Below, in pieces: positions 44,124 through 54,911 of a DNA stretch of 64,000 nt. Source of the DNA: Bactericera cockerelli (Eukaryota; Arthropoda; Insecta; Hemiptera; Triozidae). A program made the position numbers and the translations under genes. Position 1 is the first letter of the stretch. Each line of letters opens with the position of its first letter. The notes below the pieces were generated by a model. The model had not been told where the DNA came from. It made no database searches and saw only the letters and a program-made list of their open reading frames with translations. The stretch covers positions 24,319,665-24,383,664 of the forward strand of contig CM044965.1 of assembly GCA_024516035.1 (NCBI GenBank), given 5' to 3'.

Positions 44124-45817
44124 AGAACTCGTAATGCCTCTCAAATGTCCCGTAAAATCAGCCATTTTGGTTAGATTTAACACAGAGGAAATCACAACAA
44201 TGACAAATTATTTTTTAACAAAGAGCGTGGAGTTTTGGACTGGACTACCTATACTGTCCAAAGGTAATCAAGAGATCCTTAGTTCGACCCCTGGTTGGAG
44301 CAGACCTTTCACACAGAAACATTCTGTTCCTTCCAAACACGCAAGGTTGGCATTGTCGACAATACTCAGGCTGGAAGAGGTTAATGTGGGTAGCTGGTAC
44401 GAATACCAGCACGCTGAAAAAGGATTTTTTAAAAAATTTGTATAAAAACCATTCGCATAAAAACTATAGTAATTTAGCATATTTTATGCTAAAAAAAATC
44501 AATTTTTTCGCGTTTATACATAATTTTAGCATAATTTACACAAAAAGAGCCGTTCGTATAAAAATGGCTTTAGCATAAAAGTTTTTTATACTAAAATTAG
44601 CTTAATTTTATACAACAGGTTTTAATGACGTCATCTCATGTATGCTAACAGTGCCACATGTATGCTAAGAGAAGCTTTTTATGCGGAACATGTATAGTGA
44701 AGTTCGTATAATTTCATGCTAACAAAATCTTAACATAAAATAACTGTTTTCTTAGGGTAGCATAAATACTTTAGCATGAATTATATGCTAAACTAGTCCA
44801 GCTCCCGCATGAATGAGTACCCGGGTTCGAACCCTGACGGGGGCAATAATTTGCAACCGTGATGGTTTGGTTACTGTTTAAGTTACTGACGAGGGTTCTA
44901 CATTTAGCTGGGGATACTACAATACGTATTATATTATAATGTGATATACCTTTACAAAAAATTAATCATATAGAAACCTTGATAATATTTTCAAATGTGT
45001 TTCGCCCATGTTAAATAATCCTTAAACGTAATTCCCGGGAATATTATCTAATACCTATATTATTCTTAGCTTTTGTGTTGTAATTACTCAAACAGATTCC
45101 GTGGGAAACACATTAATATACCTTTAAACCTACCTGTTATACCTACCTGAGCGTTGCGTAGCTTATATAAATAAATGAAATAGTGCTATGGGCTAGACTC
45201 GAGAAATGGACTCTGAAATCTATTAATATTAGGTAATAATACACAATGGAAGGATTTTAGAGGCAAAGGTTAAAGGTATATTTAACGGTGATGAGGCTTT
45301 CGGAAATTTAAAGCATATATACCTATATTATGTTATGTATAACCACACCACTCATATTGACCAGCCGGCGACGTATATCAATTGGGTCACTAATGGAGAG
45401 AGGTCATCCTCTGTTTTTGCATGGATCGCAGGTATACGAGTGAAAGAACCTTTTTTAATGACATTTGGAACATTTGAACTGAACTTCGAAACACCTATGT
45501 GGAGTATAAAGTATTGTGTGTACAATTCATATACCTGATGTTAATATACGACGGGACCAGCTCCCACAGCACATGGCTCAGTGGTCTTTGCACTCGTTAG
45601 ACCCGGGCTCGAATCCCGGCGGAGACAATAATTTGTCAACATGGGTTTGGATGTTTTCGGGACCCATTCAGCCTCGTAACGACAATCTATATATGGAGGT
45701 ATTGTCCATAGCGACTTGTCCTCAGCAATTACAGAAAAGATGGATTATATAATTAGATTTGGATTTACTGGAAAAAATCCTACAATGCTGTAGTGAGCAC
45801 CTATATGAGCACCTATA
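44057..45817. other. robo intron (inferred): SINE fragments and AGCATAA-rich region
   Basis: Positions 44250-44410 are a family D SINE fragment (GTTCGACCCCTGGTTGGAGC, GGTTAATGTGGGTAGCTGG). Positions 44430-44790 are rich in TTAGCATAA/TTCGTATAAAA motifs like those at 47820-48075. tRNA-like fragments are at about 44795-44850 (GGGTTCGAACCCTGACG) and 45560-45630 (GGCTCAGTGGTCTTTGCACT). No protein gene seen. Confidence 0.6.
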
Positions 45818-46734
45818 CGAGGTTTGGCTATTAAGTTCGTAGACGCGAGCCGCCACGCAAAAGCTGTCCATGCTAGGAACATATGATGAACATGTTTAGA
45901 CAGCTTCAAGTCTTGTGTTTTCATTGATAGCTGTCACATGTCTGTACTGTAATTAGTTCTGTTGTGACAGCCCGACGCGCAAGACACCTTTTTTAATTTT
46001 GCCGGAATTATGATTGACACAAAAGTTGAGCAACGAGTGATTTTTGAATTTTACGTATAACATGCTGGTGAAATATTTTCTTTGTTAAAGACAGTGTACC
46101 ATAAGTCATGTTTGAAAATATCAACGCTTTATAAGTGGTTTAAACGGTTTCAAGATGGTCAGGAAGATGTTGAGGACGATCCACGTCCTGGTCGCCCCCA
46201 AATCTCAAAAACTGACGAAAACATTGAAAAAATTGTTGTTATGATTCGCTCTGACCGTAAATTAACTCTAGGACTAATGGCTGATACACTTAAAATTAAT
46301 AGATAATGTGTGAGACAAATTTTGCATGAAAATTTCAACATGACAAAAGTTTGCGCAAAAATGGTGCCATGCGCCAGCCCACAGTGCCTTCTCCGTAAAG
46401 ACGTCCTGGCCAAGTACAACATCCCAGTGTTGGAACATCCTTCTTACTTACCCGACCTGGCCTCGTGCGACTTTTACTTATTCCCAAAAATCAAATCTAC
46501 CCTGAAAGGTACCAGATTTGACAGCGTAGATGCCGTTAAGAAAAAACCGGCAAAAGTCTTGAAAGGCCTCACACAAAATGACCTCCACCACTGTATCGAT
46601 CAATGGAAAATTTGCTTAGAACGTTGTAGGGATAGAGGAGGGGAGTACATTGAAGGGGATAACTACTAAAGTTGGGTACGTTAAACACACATCGTTTTAT
46701 GGGAAGAATCTACGAACTTAATAGCCAAACCTCG
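45818..46734 (+). mobile_element. Internally deleted mariner element
   Basis: Perfect 25-bp terminal inverted repeats (CGAGGTTTGGCTATTAAGTT plus CGTAG at 45818-45842, inverse at 46710-46734) are bounded by TA on both sides, the mariner target. The element is about 917 bp, shorter than the usual about 1.3 kb. It encloses a broken transposase, so it cannot move by itself. Confidence 0.95.
46010..46669 (+). pseudogene. Mariner transposase pseudogene
   Basis: One frame runs from an ATG at 46010 to the TAA at 46667-46669 with stops at 46058 and 46304. The N-terminal helix-turn-helix part is recognisable (YKWFKRFQDGQEDVEDDPRP, GRPQISKTDENIEKI). The C-terminal part includes YLPDLASCDFYLFPKIKSTL, which holds the third acidic residue, and ends GGEYIEGDNY. 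The part with the first two catalytic aspartates is deleted. Confidence 0.93.
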
Positions 46735-46952
46735 TATACCTACAAATTATTAGTGGCCACCTGAATTGGGGAAAAATGATCAACTCAACTTACGGGAGTT
46801 CTGCAGCAAAAATGAATGATCTGAGAGCAAAATGTTCGAGAGTAAAATGTTATAAAAATTACCTGAATTACTAAAGACAATTGTTAAACTTTCAACTTTT
46901 CATACCAATTTCACAAAAAACCACTTTTTTGCCCAAATATTTTTCATTTGTA

Positions 46953-47161
46953 CTGTGTGTGTGTCTGTGTGTGTTTGTGTGTACTGTGTGTGTGTGTACT
47001 GTGTGTGTGTGTATGTATGTGTGTGTGTACTGTGTGTGTGTGTATGTATGTGTATGTGTGTATGTATGTGTGTGTGTGTGTTTGTGTGTACTGCGTGTGT
47101 GTATGTATGTGTGTGTACTGTGTGTGTGTACTGTGTGTGTGTAATGTGTGTGTGTATGTGG

Positions 47162-47240
<79 letters not shown>
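46953..47240. repeat. (TG)n-rich microsatellite
   Basis: GTGTGT with GTACTGTGTG and GTATGTATG interruptions, ending in a pure TG run of about 80 bases. Confidence 0.98.
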
Positions 47241-47241
<1 letters not shown>

Positions 47242-47272
47242 ACGATCCTGAACATAACAGTATCGATGCACA

Positions 47273-48080
47273 CACATAAAGTTATACAAATGAAATATTT
47301 GAAGACATAACTTCAAGCCAAATTGGTACACCGCTCGTGCTTAACATAATCTCGGTCGCATAAACCATGCATTTTTCGTACAAAAAGGCACTTTACACCT
47401 ATTTCCGCATACTTTTTATGTCAACGCAAAATGTTTGCATAAAGTTATACATACAGGAAATTTGAAGACATAACTTCAAGCCAAATTGGTACACCGCTCG
47501 TGCTTAACATAATCTCGGTCGCATAAACCATGCATTTTTCGTACAAAAAGGCACTTTACACCTATTTCCGCATACTTTTTATGTCAACGCAAAATGTTTG
47601 CATAAAGTTATACATACAGGAAATTTGAAGACATAACTTCAAGCTAAATTGGTACACCGCTCGTGCTTAACATAAACTTGGTGGCATGAACCATGCATTT
47701 TTCGTACAAAAAGGCACTTTATACTTAATTCTGCATGCTTTTTATGTCAACGCAAAATGTTTGCATAGAGTTATACATACAGGAAAATTGAAGACATAAC
47801 TTCAAGCCAAATTCGTATACCTCACAGTCTTAGCATAACTGCTATGCTAAACTATTAGCATAAACCATACGTGTTTCGCATATAAAGTAATTGTATGCTA
47901 CTTTACGCATGCATTTCATGCCAATGAGGGCTGTTCGTATAAAACTATACAAACATAAAAATAAGAGCTATAGATTCATGCTAATTTAACATGATTGACA
48001 TTCTTCGTATAGACTTATGTAAAGTCTGCATAATTTTTAGCATAGAAATAGGGCGGTTTGTATGATTTCATGCTAAGGTT
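47273..48080 (+). repeat. 163-bp tandem satellite and AGCATAA-rich block
   Basis: Units start near 47311, 47474, 47637 and 47800 (CTTCAAGCCAAATTGGTACA ... CATTTTTCGTACAAAAAGGC), an exact 163-bp period. From 47800 the unit decays into a region of TATGCTAA and TTCGTATAAAACTAT motifs like 44430-44790. The two blocks may be the ends or subterminal repeats of one unknown element that encloses the mariner. Confidence 0.85.
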
Positions 48081-48167
48081 TTATGTTTCCAATAAAGATA
48101 GTTGTGTTCGGTTCGATCATTTCTTTTTAAGTGTGACAAGGCAAGGTTGTATTAAGTACGTTCGTAA

Positions 48168-48245
48168 TGTCAGTGAGTGAAATTTTAGGAGACGACGCAG
48201 GCGAAGGAGAGGAATTGTCTGCTAAAAAGTCTAAAATGAAATAGC
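48168..48245 (+). other. Tiny ORF (25 codons), uncertain
   Basis: ATG to TAG encodes an acidic then lysine-rich peptide (MSVSEILGDDAGEGEELSAK, then KSKMK). It could be the start of a lost transposon protein or chance. Confidence 0.2.
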
Positions 48246-48470
48246 TTAATGATAAAATTAAAATCTTGCTTAAGTTTACAGAAATTACACATTAATTTAA
48301 ATTTTACCTACCTATTCTAAAAAAATGTACCCAGTTTCTTATTGTTCACATAGTATCTTAGTTACTTAAAATATTTAGTTCAGCTCAAAATTTGTACCTA
48401 TTATGTAATCTAAATCTTCTTAGTGGAGTGTACCCTCGAAGAGGATTCAACCTTTGATGTTCAAAGGTCC

Positions 48471-48515
48471 TATATAAGCACCTTAACCTGGGTGCAATGT
48501 CTCATTACTTCATTA
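48471..48515 (+). promoter_or_regulatory. TATA box and initiator upstream of the SAM-domain gene
   Basis: TATATAAGC at 48471 is followed about 31 bases later by TCATTA (48502), a good arthropod-type TATA/Inr pair. The ATG is at 48603. Confidence 0.6.
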
Positions 48516-48602
48516 GTTGCTATCAAGTCAAGTGCTCCTTGGTTCTTCCTCATTAGTTGTTGTCGAGTGCTTGTGTGAGTTGGTTATTCTTGAAGACTCA
48601 TC

Positions 48603-50981
48603 ATGGACAGTGTATCAGTATCAGACCTTCTAACTGCCTGGGGACTACAGCAGTACGTGGAAACATTTGCAAGTAAGTTTTCCTTTATTTCCTTTAACAC
48701 AAAATTGAAATTTCCGACGGTTCGAATCGAAATTTACATTGTTGGCCAGTACAAGTGTTCGACGGTTGTTCGTAATATCCAATTTACTGTTATTCAAAGT
48801 CTTTCCTTTTAGTTATTTCAATTCTTTCCTCGGAAAATTCTCATTTAAATCTGACTCCAGTGTTACCTCTTTAATTTCTTTGTCCTTTAAGAAAGGAAAA
48901 TAATGGAATCGACCAAAATTTTCGATAGTCAGTTTTCATTGCCAAAACACGTTTTTCTCTGTTATCTAATTTGTTTAAAACAAAATATAATATATGAAAT
49001 CAGGTGAGAAATATTAAATGCTGTTTTTCAAATAATTACCTTCGCTATAGTTTTTGAACGTGCCGAAGGAATTTTGCTGTATAGTTTTTATTCCTTAAAA
49101 ATAAAATTTTGATATTATGTTTTGTCTGGTATTAAGGGCTATTTCATTTTGAAAAATTTGGGCCGCCTACCAAATTTGAAAGCCCATATTGGGCATTTTT
49201 TAATGCCAAATTTAATGCCTAACCTGAATACCTGATCAGTTTGATCCACTAGTATATATTGGTACTCATGTCTGTTTCAGATAACCAAATCACCACGGAC
49301 ATTCTGAGGGACATGGAGCCGGCGGAGATGAAACTGCTCATTGACTGTGTTGCTCACATCATCATTCTATGCAAAAAACGGGACGAATGGATTAAACAGT
49401 GTGAACAACAAAGCCAATTCTTACAAGAAGACACCTCGATGATTCAATTTCAACCAAGCACATCACATCAGTTCCCACATGGCCAATCTCTGCAAGACGG
49501 AGGATCGTACACAACTCTAGACAACGTTGGCCATTCTTCAAGTAGTGTCATATTAGATGCATGGAGAACTGCTTCATCGTCTCATTATGACTCTTCACAA
49601 TGGAGTTCTTCGGGGTCTTGGACATCAACACCGGTGGGTGGGCACACCACACCAGTTGTGACACCAGAGTCCGGACTCACGCCAGTCTTGACACCTGGAC
49701 TCACGCCAGCCTTGACACCTGAAGGAACACCAAGCAATGTAACTACAGGAAGCAATATGCCCGACACCTCTAATATCTTTGTGGCACTTGACAAACCACT
49801 GATTCATAGAGCGCTCTCAAGAGTATCAAATTCGCAGAAGCAATCATACCTCAACATGACTTCCTTCATGTCATATGATCGGCAGGCTGTTGCTCAAGCA
49901 ATCATGAAGTACATATTTTCACACTGCCCCCAGCGGACACTTTCAACAATCGACTTCATGAGAATACGGGACCTAATCATAGAACAGTTTCCTTTTGAAC
50001 GAGAAACCTCCACCATCTGGTTCAAATTGTACCGTTCCAATGACAGCGACAATGATCTACCTGAAGCATTTTCTTCAAAGAAAGATAAGCCTTACCGGAG
50101 CTCCACGTCCGGCTTGCTGTATGAAATCTGGCGAAATCTCAGAAATAAAGGAAAGAAGGAAGGTGTCATCGAGTTCAAGAAGCGAAGGCCAAATCAGAAC
50201 CGTGAAAACCAAGAGCAGGAGGACTCGGAGTTGAACAAAAGCATTGCAACAGACACATTCATTACCGTAGGTATGTATATACTTAAACTACAATTCGATA
50301 ACTTATAACAGACCTCAGTAGCCTGATCAATAAGGCGACGGACTCGTAACCTGGAGGTCGGAGGTTCGAGTACCAGGTTAAGCATATATTTGGTAAAGCG
50401 AGTTTGGGTAGTTGTGATCAAAATAGTGATTAGTACAAATAACTAAAAAAAAAATTATAAAAAAATAATTTTATATCTCAGATGTGGGGCTACGTGACTT
50501 TTTTAATAACATGTGTTGTTTTGTTTTCAGAAAACACCGTAGTTCAAAACTATCTGCAATGGTTAGAGACTGCTACTCCAAGTGATTCCTTCGAGACTAT
50601 CAAACTCCGTTGGGAGGAGACATCAAGGGACAGACTCCAATGTTTGCAGGCGGGCAATGAGAAATTTCAATCAATCATCCAGTACTTCAACACATATCGT
50701 ATTCTGCGGGATCCTGAAAGAGGACCTGTGTTGGTAAGTTATTTCTTTTTTGATTTTTGATATTATATGAAATTACATTTTTACAATAAGTCCTTAATAT
50801 TAACTTGAATACTGAATAGATAATTATTATTTACTGACATACGAGTAACATGCCCTAAACAACCCACACTAAGAAAATCGGTGATTTTCTTGTTATGTGG
50901 GATAGTACTATTTTTCTCACTTTATTTTACTTTCAATTCTATTTCTCTCTCTCTCTATCTCTCTCTCTCTCTATCCCTCTC

Positions 50982-51038
<57 letters not shown>

Positions 51039-51855
51039 CGTTTATTTTTTATTTTTCTATTCATTTTTTATTTATTTCGATCTCACTTTCTTTTCTCATT
51101 CTTTATCTCTTTTTCTTTCTCTTGACTATCAATGATAGTTGATTATTTATCTCGTGTGTTCTTCTTTGTTCTAGATAAACATGGACTTTGACATATTGCA
51201 TCCTGGAAGAACAACGTGCTTGATTGAAGGCCTTCTCCATCACAGGGAGAAGATCATCACCCTAGCAAAAGCCGTGAAAGAGAGGGCCTCTCGGAAAGAT
51301 CTTGTATCCAGTGATCTCGTCAGTTTCCTAGAAGAGTTGTCACCCAACGCTAACATGGACGTTCGGACTGCGCAGTGCCTGCTATTGCTGCCCTACCTCA
51401 CATCAGTTCCTGCCACAAAAAAGGTGAAGAGTTACTCTTGGAAACCATCAAGGTCTGAAGTTTGCGAGGGATTCATAATGCATGTGTCCAGTCCTTCTAA
51501 CATAGAAACCTGCAGGGTGAGTCGGATTGAAAAATTGACTAAAATGTACAGACCCACTTTACCCTATGTCATGTATGTAGGTGATTTTAAAAATCCAACC
51601 AATGTTTATTGTGTTGTAGATGACATTCTACAACCTCAAAATTCAATTGTAGCAGCTGTAGATCTTTGTTTCAAGATTTTCTTTGTAACGCATTGTAATT
51701 ACCCAGAAGAGAGTCAACATCTGTGGCTTACACTGCAGCTAGGTTTCTACGAAATATCCACCAAGTATGATAAGATTCATGCACCGACTACTAAACTTTT
51801 AGCTGACCTTGCATTGATGCCTAAAGCAAATAGAGCAGCCAGGGCATCTAGGTAG
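48603..51855 (+). CDS. Four-exon SAM-domain protein of unnamed, multiplied family
   Basis: Exons: 48603-48672, 49281-50270, 50531-50733 and 51175-51855, all GT-AG and phase-consistent, giving 647 residues with no break. Residues about 5-70 form a SAM domain (TAWGLQQYVETFANNQITTD, MEPAEMKLLI), a protein-protein interaction module. Residues about 143-175 are a Thr-Pro repeat (LTPVLTPGLTPALTPEGTP). The C-terminal half has CEGFIMHVSSPSNIETC and YVMYVGDFKNPTNVYCVVDD, blocks I recall from a large family of uncharacterised insect and fish proteins often linked to mobile DNA (unverified). A SINE B lies in intron 2 and a CT-rich tract in intron 3. Intact splicing and frame suggest it is or recently was expressed. 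Whether it belongs to the viral-like element or another element is unclear. Confidence 0.75.
50309..50450 (+). repeat. SINE family B in SAM-gene intron 2
   Basis: AGCCTGATCAATAAGGCGAC, GTAACCTGGAGGTCGGAGGT and GAGTTTGGGTAGTTGTGATC; more diverged than the other copies. Confidence 0.8.
50945..51035. repeat. (CT)n tract in SAM-gene intron 3
   Basis: CTCTCT with CTAT interruptions near the branch/acceptor side of the intron. Confidence 0.97.
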
Positions 51856-52178
51856 GTAATTTGTCTGCTCAAAGTAGGGGAATGTGGGGACTAAAGGAGG
51901 TTAAGTTTAATTAAATTTCAGACCATCAAAGTCTCGGTTTTACAATCCTCTTTTTGAGCTGTTAAACTTGCTCTATTTTCTGCTCTCTTCCTCCAATATT
52001 TGAAAACATTTTCTTTTTGTCTTTTCCATTTTGCCCCACCTTCCCCTACATGTGTCAGCCCCCTACACAGAATTTTTTTTAATATATTTGTTTTAGTTTA
52101 GTTTACTTGTAGGTACAAATTTTGAGCTCCTTTATCGTATTTTTGTTGTTTTAATCTATTTCAATTTGCTTACTATAA

Positions 52179-52871
52179 TTGTTTACTATGTTCACTTGCG
52201 AGGACTGTCAAAAATTGTTCCAAACTATTTTTTCATATTGTAAGCACATTAAGGACTCATGTCCTGTACGTGCTAGAAATGGTAATTCCTCCCGATTCAC
52301 ATGTGGAGCGCCTTCTTGTCGTCGACATTATTCAAATTTGCATGCACTACGCAAGCATTTGAAAACATTACATCATGATTGTGAACCATCTGAGCTTAAT
52401 GATTCTTTCATACGAGATGATAATCCACTTGCTAGTACTATTTCCATGGAAATTGATGTGTCTCGTGAAATAGCGAACACAGCAAGCTCGGTGAAAGATT
52501 CTTTGCGAAAGTTAGTCACTTCTCTATATGCAAATCCAGGCATTCCAAGAAGTACCATTCAAAATTCTGTAATTAACATTGAAGAATTTTTGACATCCTA
52601 TAATAATCATTTAACCAGGGTTATTGATTTGATAGATAAATCAGGGTTCCCTAAGAGTTATTATCACTTGTATTTAAGAGACTTGTTCGTAGCATCTGAA
52701 AACGAAATGTCTGATCTGAATTCAGACCATAAAAGAATTCTGAGTTTCCAGATTTTGGGAACGTTAATTTTACCCGTTGAAATTACAATAGGGTCTCGTT
52801 TAGATATGGTTAGAAGAGGTTTGTCTCATTCTCCTTGTACTCTTCAGTTGATACCAGTAGAATATATTTAA
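52179..52871 (+). CDS. C2H2-type zinc-finger protein, probably truncated
   Basis: An open frame of 230 residues. N-terminal fingers: CEDCQKLFQTIFSYCKHIKD (C-x2-C ... H) and FTCGAPSCRRHYSNLHALRK with HLKTLHH (classic C2H2). The middle part (LTSYNNHLTRVIDLIDKSGF, LGTLILPVEITIGSRLDMVR) resembles, from memory, the N-terminal region of long uncharacterised proteins spread in insect genomes. The frame stops soon after, at IPVEYI, where those proteins usually continue for several hundred residues. The stop coincides with a change to repetitive sequence, so the gene may have been cut by the element at 52.9 kb. Confidence 0.6.
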   Translation: MFTMFTCEDCQKLFQTIFSYCKHIKDSCPVRARNGNSSRFTCGAPSCRRHYSNLHALRKHLKTLHHDCEPSELNDSFIRDDNPLASTISMEIDVSREIANTASSVKDSLRKLVTSLYANPGIPRSTIQNSVINIEEFLTSYNNHLTRVIDLIDKSGFPKSYYHLYLRDLFVASENEMSDLNSDHKRILSFQILGTLILPVEITIGSRLDMVRRGLSHSPCTLQLIPVEYI

Positions 52872-52894
52872 ATGGTCATTTCCCGTAAGCAAGA

Positions 52895-53275
52895 AAACGT
52901 CATAACTCTGGCCTCGTTTATCCGAGGCTCAACATATTATACTCAAAAGATCCGCCTCGACGACCGGCATCTTTTGGTACCACTTCCACCCCCCTATCTC
53001 AATTCTACCCCCCCCTAGGGTGGTTTATGTACATTATCAAAGAACTCGTTATAAGTCGGGCCTCGTTTATGCGAGACTCAACATATGATACTCAAAAGAT
53101 GTGTTTCGATGAGTTCTATCTTTTGCCCCCATGTCCAGGGTTCGATTCCCATTCAGAGCGCAGTATGTCGTAATCAATATCATACGTGTGTAATGTTCAT
53201 TCTTCGTCGAATTGAAACAACAACAGCAAAGTTAAAGTTAGAGTAAATTCAATGATCTTGATGGGAATCGAACCG
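52895..53275. repeat. Left-edge candidate: imperfect direct repeats with hairpins
   Basis: About 80 bases at 52900-52978 recur diverged at 53047-53126 (GGCCTCGTTTATGCGAGACT, ATACTCAAAAGAT). Each has a small hairpin (CCTCG ... CGAGG). GGTTCGATTCCCAT (about 53138) and its inverse (about 53258) form a further inverted pair. The region lies between the truncated C2H2 frame and the first viral-like gene. Confidence 0.55.
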
Positions 53276-53292
53276 AGGACAGAACCTTCAGA

Positions 53293-53728
53293 GTCCAGAC
53301 TTGAGTGCAGCGTAACCAAGGTCACAGACTGCGATGCTTCGATTCCAGTATGCTAATGAGGTGAGAGACGTTGATGCCGGTGAACCGAGACGTTCGAGTT
53401 CATTCACACTGTGCAACCAGACTTGGAGCTTGGACGCTCATTAGTATTCATACTGGGTGGATGATTTATACTGGGTGTAGGTTATTATTTTTATTTAGTT
53501 AATTATATTAGTCCAGACTTGAGTGCAGCGTAACCAAGGTCACAGACTGCGATGCTTCGATTCCAGTATGCTAATGAGGTGAGAGACGTTGATGCCGGTG
53601 AACCGAGACGTTCGAGTTCATTCACACTGTGCAACCAGACTTGGAGCTTGGACGCTCATTAGTATTCATACTGGGTGGATGATTTATACTGGGTGTAGGT
53701 TATTATTTTTATTTAGTTAATTATATTA
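53293..53728. repeat. 218-bp perfect tandem duplication
   Basis: Positions 53293-53510 and 53511-53728 are the same unit (GTCCAGACTTGAGTGCAGCG ... TTAGTTAATTATATTA). The unit includes the last codons and stop of the leftward gene at 53713. Confidence 0.95.
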
Positions 53729-54894
53729 GCTTCCCTCAATTCTTCTTCTATAGAAAGAATTTCATTGTTATGAGCAAGTATATTTCCAGCGGCTTGTGAT
53801 CTTTTCAAAAGTAAAAGCCTCTGAATCAATTCATTAGGATTGTCGAAATATACATATTCCTTATCTTGATTACTCTCTACCATCATTCCTTTTCCATATT
53901 GCATTACTTTTGTTGTTATAGGATCCAGCTGTGTATTCTCTATAATGTTTTTATAGTTACGTTCATCCAATGTGCTAATATTTTCCTGATTTGGTTGTTT
54001 GAGAAACAAAAGTTCCATAAGTCCATGGGTGACTGGATATACTTTACCATCGATAGTAAAGTGTTCGCTGGGTATTTTGGAAAAATGAATTTCTTTCTTT
54101 CCAAGGTAATATTTTCCTTGCTTTGATTTTATACCAGTTGCTTTGTCAATTTCAATCGAATCATTTGATTGTATCCGTTGTAAAAACCGATCAATTAAGG
54201 AGGTTTTTTTAGGTTCAATCTCTTCTTTCCACTCACTCGATGTTGCTTCAAATGGTGGTAGTAGTGATGATGACAGTTCTCTTCTACGTTCCAATAATTT
54301 TCCCCTTTGTAAAGCATCAGCTGATGGTTGTGGTGAGTTTGGCATGGAAATACTGAAACGTTTTTCTCTGAATGGAGACGACGACGAGTAGCCTGGACTA
54401 GGAAAGACCGTTTGATTGTATTGTTTCTGCAATAAATTTCTATCATATTCAATGGGACTACTTGGATAATTTGTTTCGGGCGTTTGAACAGTTGAATCAA
54501 AGTTCCAGCTTTCTAGTGGACTTGCATATTCTGTTTCAGGTGTTCCAGCAGCAGATCTTCCAGACGGACTCTCAAATTTTTTCAAAAGGGAAGGTAAACG
54601 TCTCAGGGAAGCTGTTGTTGGTTCTCGTTTGATGGAAACCGACTGTGATGCTGATTGTTTTTCTTTAATTTTCCTCAAGAAATCAACTTTTTTATCTTTA
54701 AGTTGAACAAGTTTTGTTAATGGTTCAACCACTGGCTTCAAAAAGTCACTAATATTGCCTGTTTTTTCATCTTGTCCAATTTTTAGGGATAACGTTTTCT
54801 CTCGTATGTCTTTCTGCGCGTCACTAATTTTTTTCGCTAAAATTTTAGCCTCACTTAGTTCTTTCGAAAGACTCATGTCTAATTGTAACCTCAA
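53713..54894 (-). CDS. Coiled-coil protein with conserved insect-element C-terminal domain
   Basis: 393 residues, or 387 if the second Met (MSLSKELSEAKILAK) starts. The N-terminal 100 residues are a Lys/Glu-rich coiled coil. The middle is Ser/Pro-rich with repeated SP-E-T-E-Y / P-E-T-N-Y motifs (TPETEYASPLESW, TPETNYPSSPIEY). The C-terminal block GKYYLGKKEIHFSKIPSEHF, TIDGKVYPVTHGLMELLF matches a domain I associate with uncharacterised proteins of insect Maverick-like elements (DUF8207, unverified). It may be a virion or scaffold protein. It lies 17 bases downstream of the ATPase, so the two are probably co-transcribed. Confidence 0.75.
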   Translation of the reverse strand: MRLQLDMSLSKELSEAKILAKKISDAQKDIREKTLSLKIGQDEKTGNISDFLKPVVEPLTKLVQLKDKKVDFLRKIKEKQSASQSVSIKREPTTASLRRLPSLLKKFESPSGRSAAGTPETEYASPLESWNFDSTVQTPETNYPSSPIEYDRNLLQKQYNQTVFPSPGYSSSSPFREKRFSISMPNSPQPSADALQRGKLLERRRELSSSLLPPFEATSSEWKEEIEPKKTSLIDRFLQRIQSNDSIEIDKATGIKSKQGKYYLGKKEIHFSKIPSEHFTIDGKVYPVTHGLMELLFLKQPNQENISTLDERNYKNIIENTQLDPITTKVMQYGKGMMVESNQDKEYVYFDNPNELIQRLLLLKRSQAAGNILAHNNEILSIEEELREANIIN

Positions 54895-54911
54895 TTGTTA
54901 AGCACCAGGGT

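Noticed and set aside
44020..44445. 141-residue plus-strand ORF
   Set aside because: Runs through an A-run and a SINE D fragment antisense to a robo exon; not a gene.
45335..45752. Short plus-strand ORFs
   Set aside because: Overlap a tRNA-like fragment and AT-rich sequence; no protein features.
46881..47331. Cys/Val and Thr/His repeat frames
   Set aside because: Translation of the (TG)n microsatellite.
54195..54500. 101-residue minus-strand ORF inside the coiled-coil gene
   Set aside because: Alternative frame of a low-complexity stretch; no conserved motif.
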